The position numbers were made by a program, and so were the translations under genes. A stretch of DNA of 14,862 nt, taken from JBCCKC01 sp039182435 (GTDB taxonomy: Bacteria > Verrucomicrobiota > Verrucomicrobiia > Opitutales > Coraliomargaritaceae). Of this stretch, positions 13,941-14,862 are shown piece after piece. Where the stretch lies: assembly GCA_039182435.1 (NCBI GenBank), contig JBCDCC010000041.1, forward strand, positions 1 to 14,862. The letters run 5' to 3'. Within the stretch, counting starts at the first letter, position 1. Every line of letters begins with the position of its first letter. Below the pieces are notes generated by a model. It saw only the letters and a program-made list of their open reading frames with translations. It was not told the DNA's origin and ran no database searches.

Positions 13941-14862
13941 TAGAGCCGATTAAGTTAATACATCTGAGAGATACAATGAACTTCGCGCCGACATCACTAT
14001 TATTTTGAACAGTTATGGCTCCCTCGTGGTTTTCGATAATTCGCTTACAAATAGCTAATCCTAGGCCCATTCCTTTTTTTTCTTCACGTGTCCCGGTGTC
14101 CTTCGAAGTAATGAACGGGTCAAATATCCGGTCAATGATACCTTTGGCAACGCCCGAACCGTTGTCACTGACTGCAACTTCAACCCAGGACTGCGACTCC
14201 AGGCGTCGCACAATCCGCCGACGGAAGGAGACCGCAACTCTAGGGTCGTCCACCTCGCTGACGGCATGCAAGGCATTCTCGATCAGGTTATTAAATACCT
14301 GGCCAAGCTGCTCAAAATTACCGCGCACCAAGATCTCCTCATCGGTCGCTGGTTCATATCTAAGCTCGACGCCCTTCTCTAATGCCTGCTTTTCGTGGAT
14401 TTCAATACTCGCGCGAAGGATATCCCCGATCCTCACAGCAACTTTCTTCGCTTCCTGACTATACGAATAAAGCGCAACCCCTTCGACGATACTGGCAATC
14501 CGCTTGATGTCCCGCAGGAGAATATTCCTGAAATCCTCCGGAACTGTCTCCAAAGATTTACCACTCTTAAGCACCGAAGCCAGAGTCTGAACAGAAACCA
14601 ACGGATTCCGAATCTCATGCGCCAGTCCAGCGGCCATCGTTCCAAGCGCAACTAGCTTGTCCATTTCATTGCTGCGCCGTTCAAAGTCACGTGTTCGTTG
14701 GTTAATCCCGATCTGCGCACCGATACTAAAGAGGATCGATATCTCTTCATCCGCAGTCACACGCGCAGTCTTAGGCTGGCCGATAAAGATGAGTCCATGC
14801 ACTTCATGGTTAGCGAAAATCGGGACAATAATCGAAATATCCAGTGCTCGCTTCACCTCGAC
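13933..14862 (-). CDS. GAF sensor histidine kinase, N-terminus cut by window edge
   Basis: About 309 C-terminal residues are visible; the open frame continues to the window end, so the GTG at 14856 is not the start. The first part (to about residue 60) is the end of a GAF domain (ISIIVPIFANHEVHGLIFIG). A short coiled region leads to a HisKA domain with H82 in GLAHEIRNPLVSVQTLASVL, followed by a HATPase domain with the N box (NNLIENALHAV, N196), DNGSG (D233), IFDPFITSKDTG and GMGLGLAIC. The NPLVSVQTLA and long N-box context resemble the NtrB/HPK4-type kinases. It is probably the top of the signalling cascade, passing phosphate to the receiver-like protein encoded directly after it. The C-terminus overlaps that gene by 8 nt. 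There is no membrane segment in the visible part. Confidence 0.92.
   Translation of the reverse strand, partial: VEVKRALDISIIVPIFANHEVHGLIFIGQPKTARVTADEEISILFSIGAQIGINQRTRDFERRSNEMDKLVALGTMAAGLAHEIRNPLVSVQTLASVLKSGKSLETVPEDFRNILLRDIKRIASIVEGVALYSYSQEAKKVAVRIGDILRASIEIHEKQALEKGVELRYEPATDEEILVRGNFEQLGQVFNNLIENALHAVSEVDDPRVAVSFRRRIVRRLESQSWVEVAVSDNGSGVAKGIIDRIFDPFITSKDTGTREEKKGMGLGLAICKRIIENHEGAITVQNNSDVGAKFIVSLRCINLIGSNG

Noticed and set aside
1..14862. CRISPR array, tRNA, insertion sequence or defence island
   Set aside because: No regularly spaced repeats, cloverleaf sequence, transposase or nuclease-helicase genes were seen; the genes are mostly housekeeping, envelope and signalling.

Overview
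The window looks like ordinary chromosomal DNA of a moderately GC-rich Gram-negative bacterium. Lipoprotein and outer-envelope style genes, several M16, rhomboid and AsmA-like envelope proteins, and a general scarcity of Shine-Dalgarno sequences fit a member of the PVC group, most likely an Opitutae-type Verrucomicrobiota. That assignment is inference from gene style, because no rRNA or other marker gene lies here. No tRNA, rRNA, CRISPR array, insertion sequence or phage module was seen.

Left part (1-3130): a prepilin peptidase cut by the window edge (minus) lies downstream of aroE (minus). A small lipoprotein with a phospholipase A2-like CCxxHD motif diverges from aroE. Next comes an AT-richer remnant of a small three-helix membrane protein split between two reading frames, then a PLP-homeostasis protein of the YggS/PLPBP family (minus).

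Middle part (3178-9743): a LysR-type regulator has a dyad over its own start codon. It is followed by a 1016-residue exported M16 zinc protease with an extra C-terminal domain, and by an unrecognised 149-residue protein whose stop codon touches the stop codon of a convergent rhomboid protease gene. An AsmA-like membrane-anchored protein diverges from the rhomboid gene over 44 nt. A strong Rho-independent terminator for the AsmA-like gene lies inside the 3' coding end of the next convergent gene.

Right part (9700-14862, all minus): a possible long transcription unit. It reads, in order of transcription, a GAF histidine kinase (cut by the edge), a GAF-PAS protein with an atypical C-terminal receiver domain (8-nt overlap), an inverted-order REC-histidine kinase, then after a 116-nt gap panD, an unrecognised 79-residue protein and an inositol-monophosphatase-family enzyme. 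The three signalling proteins look like one phosphorelay whose output is not in the window. panD and the two genes after it probably have their own promoter, because an inverted repeat and a TTGACA box precede panD.

The best candidates for something new are the three-protein signalling cluster, the C-terminal domain of the M16 protease and the PLA2-like lipoprotein. Nothing here amounts to a clear new defence or mobile system.
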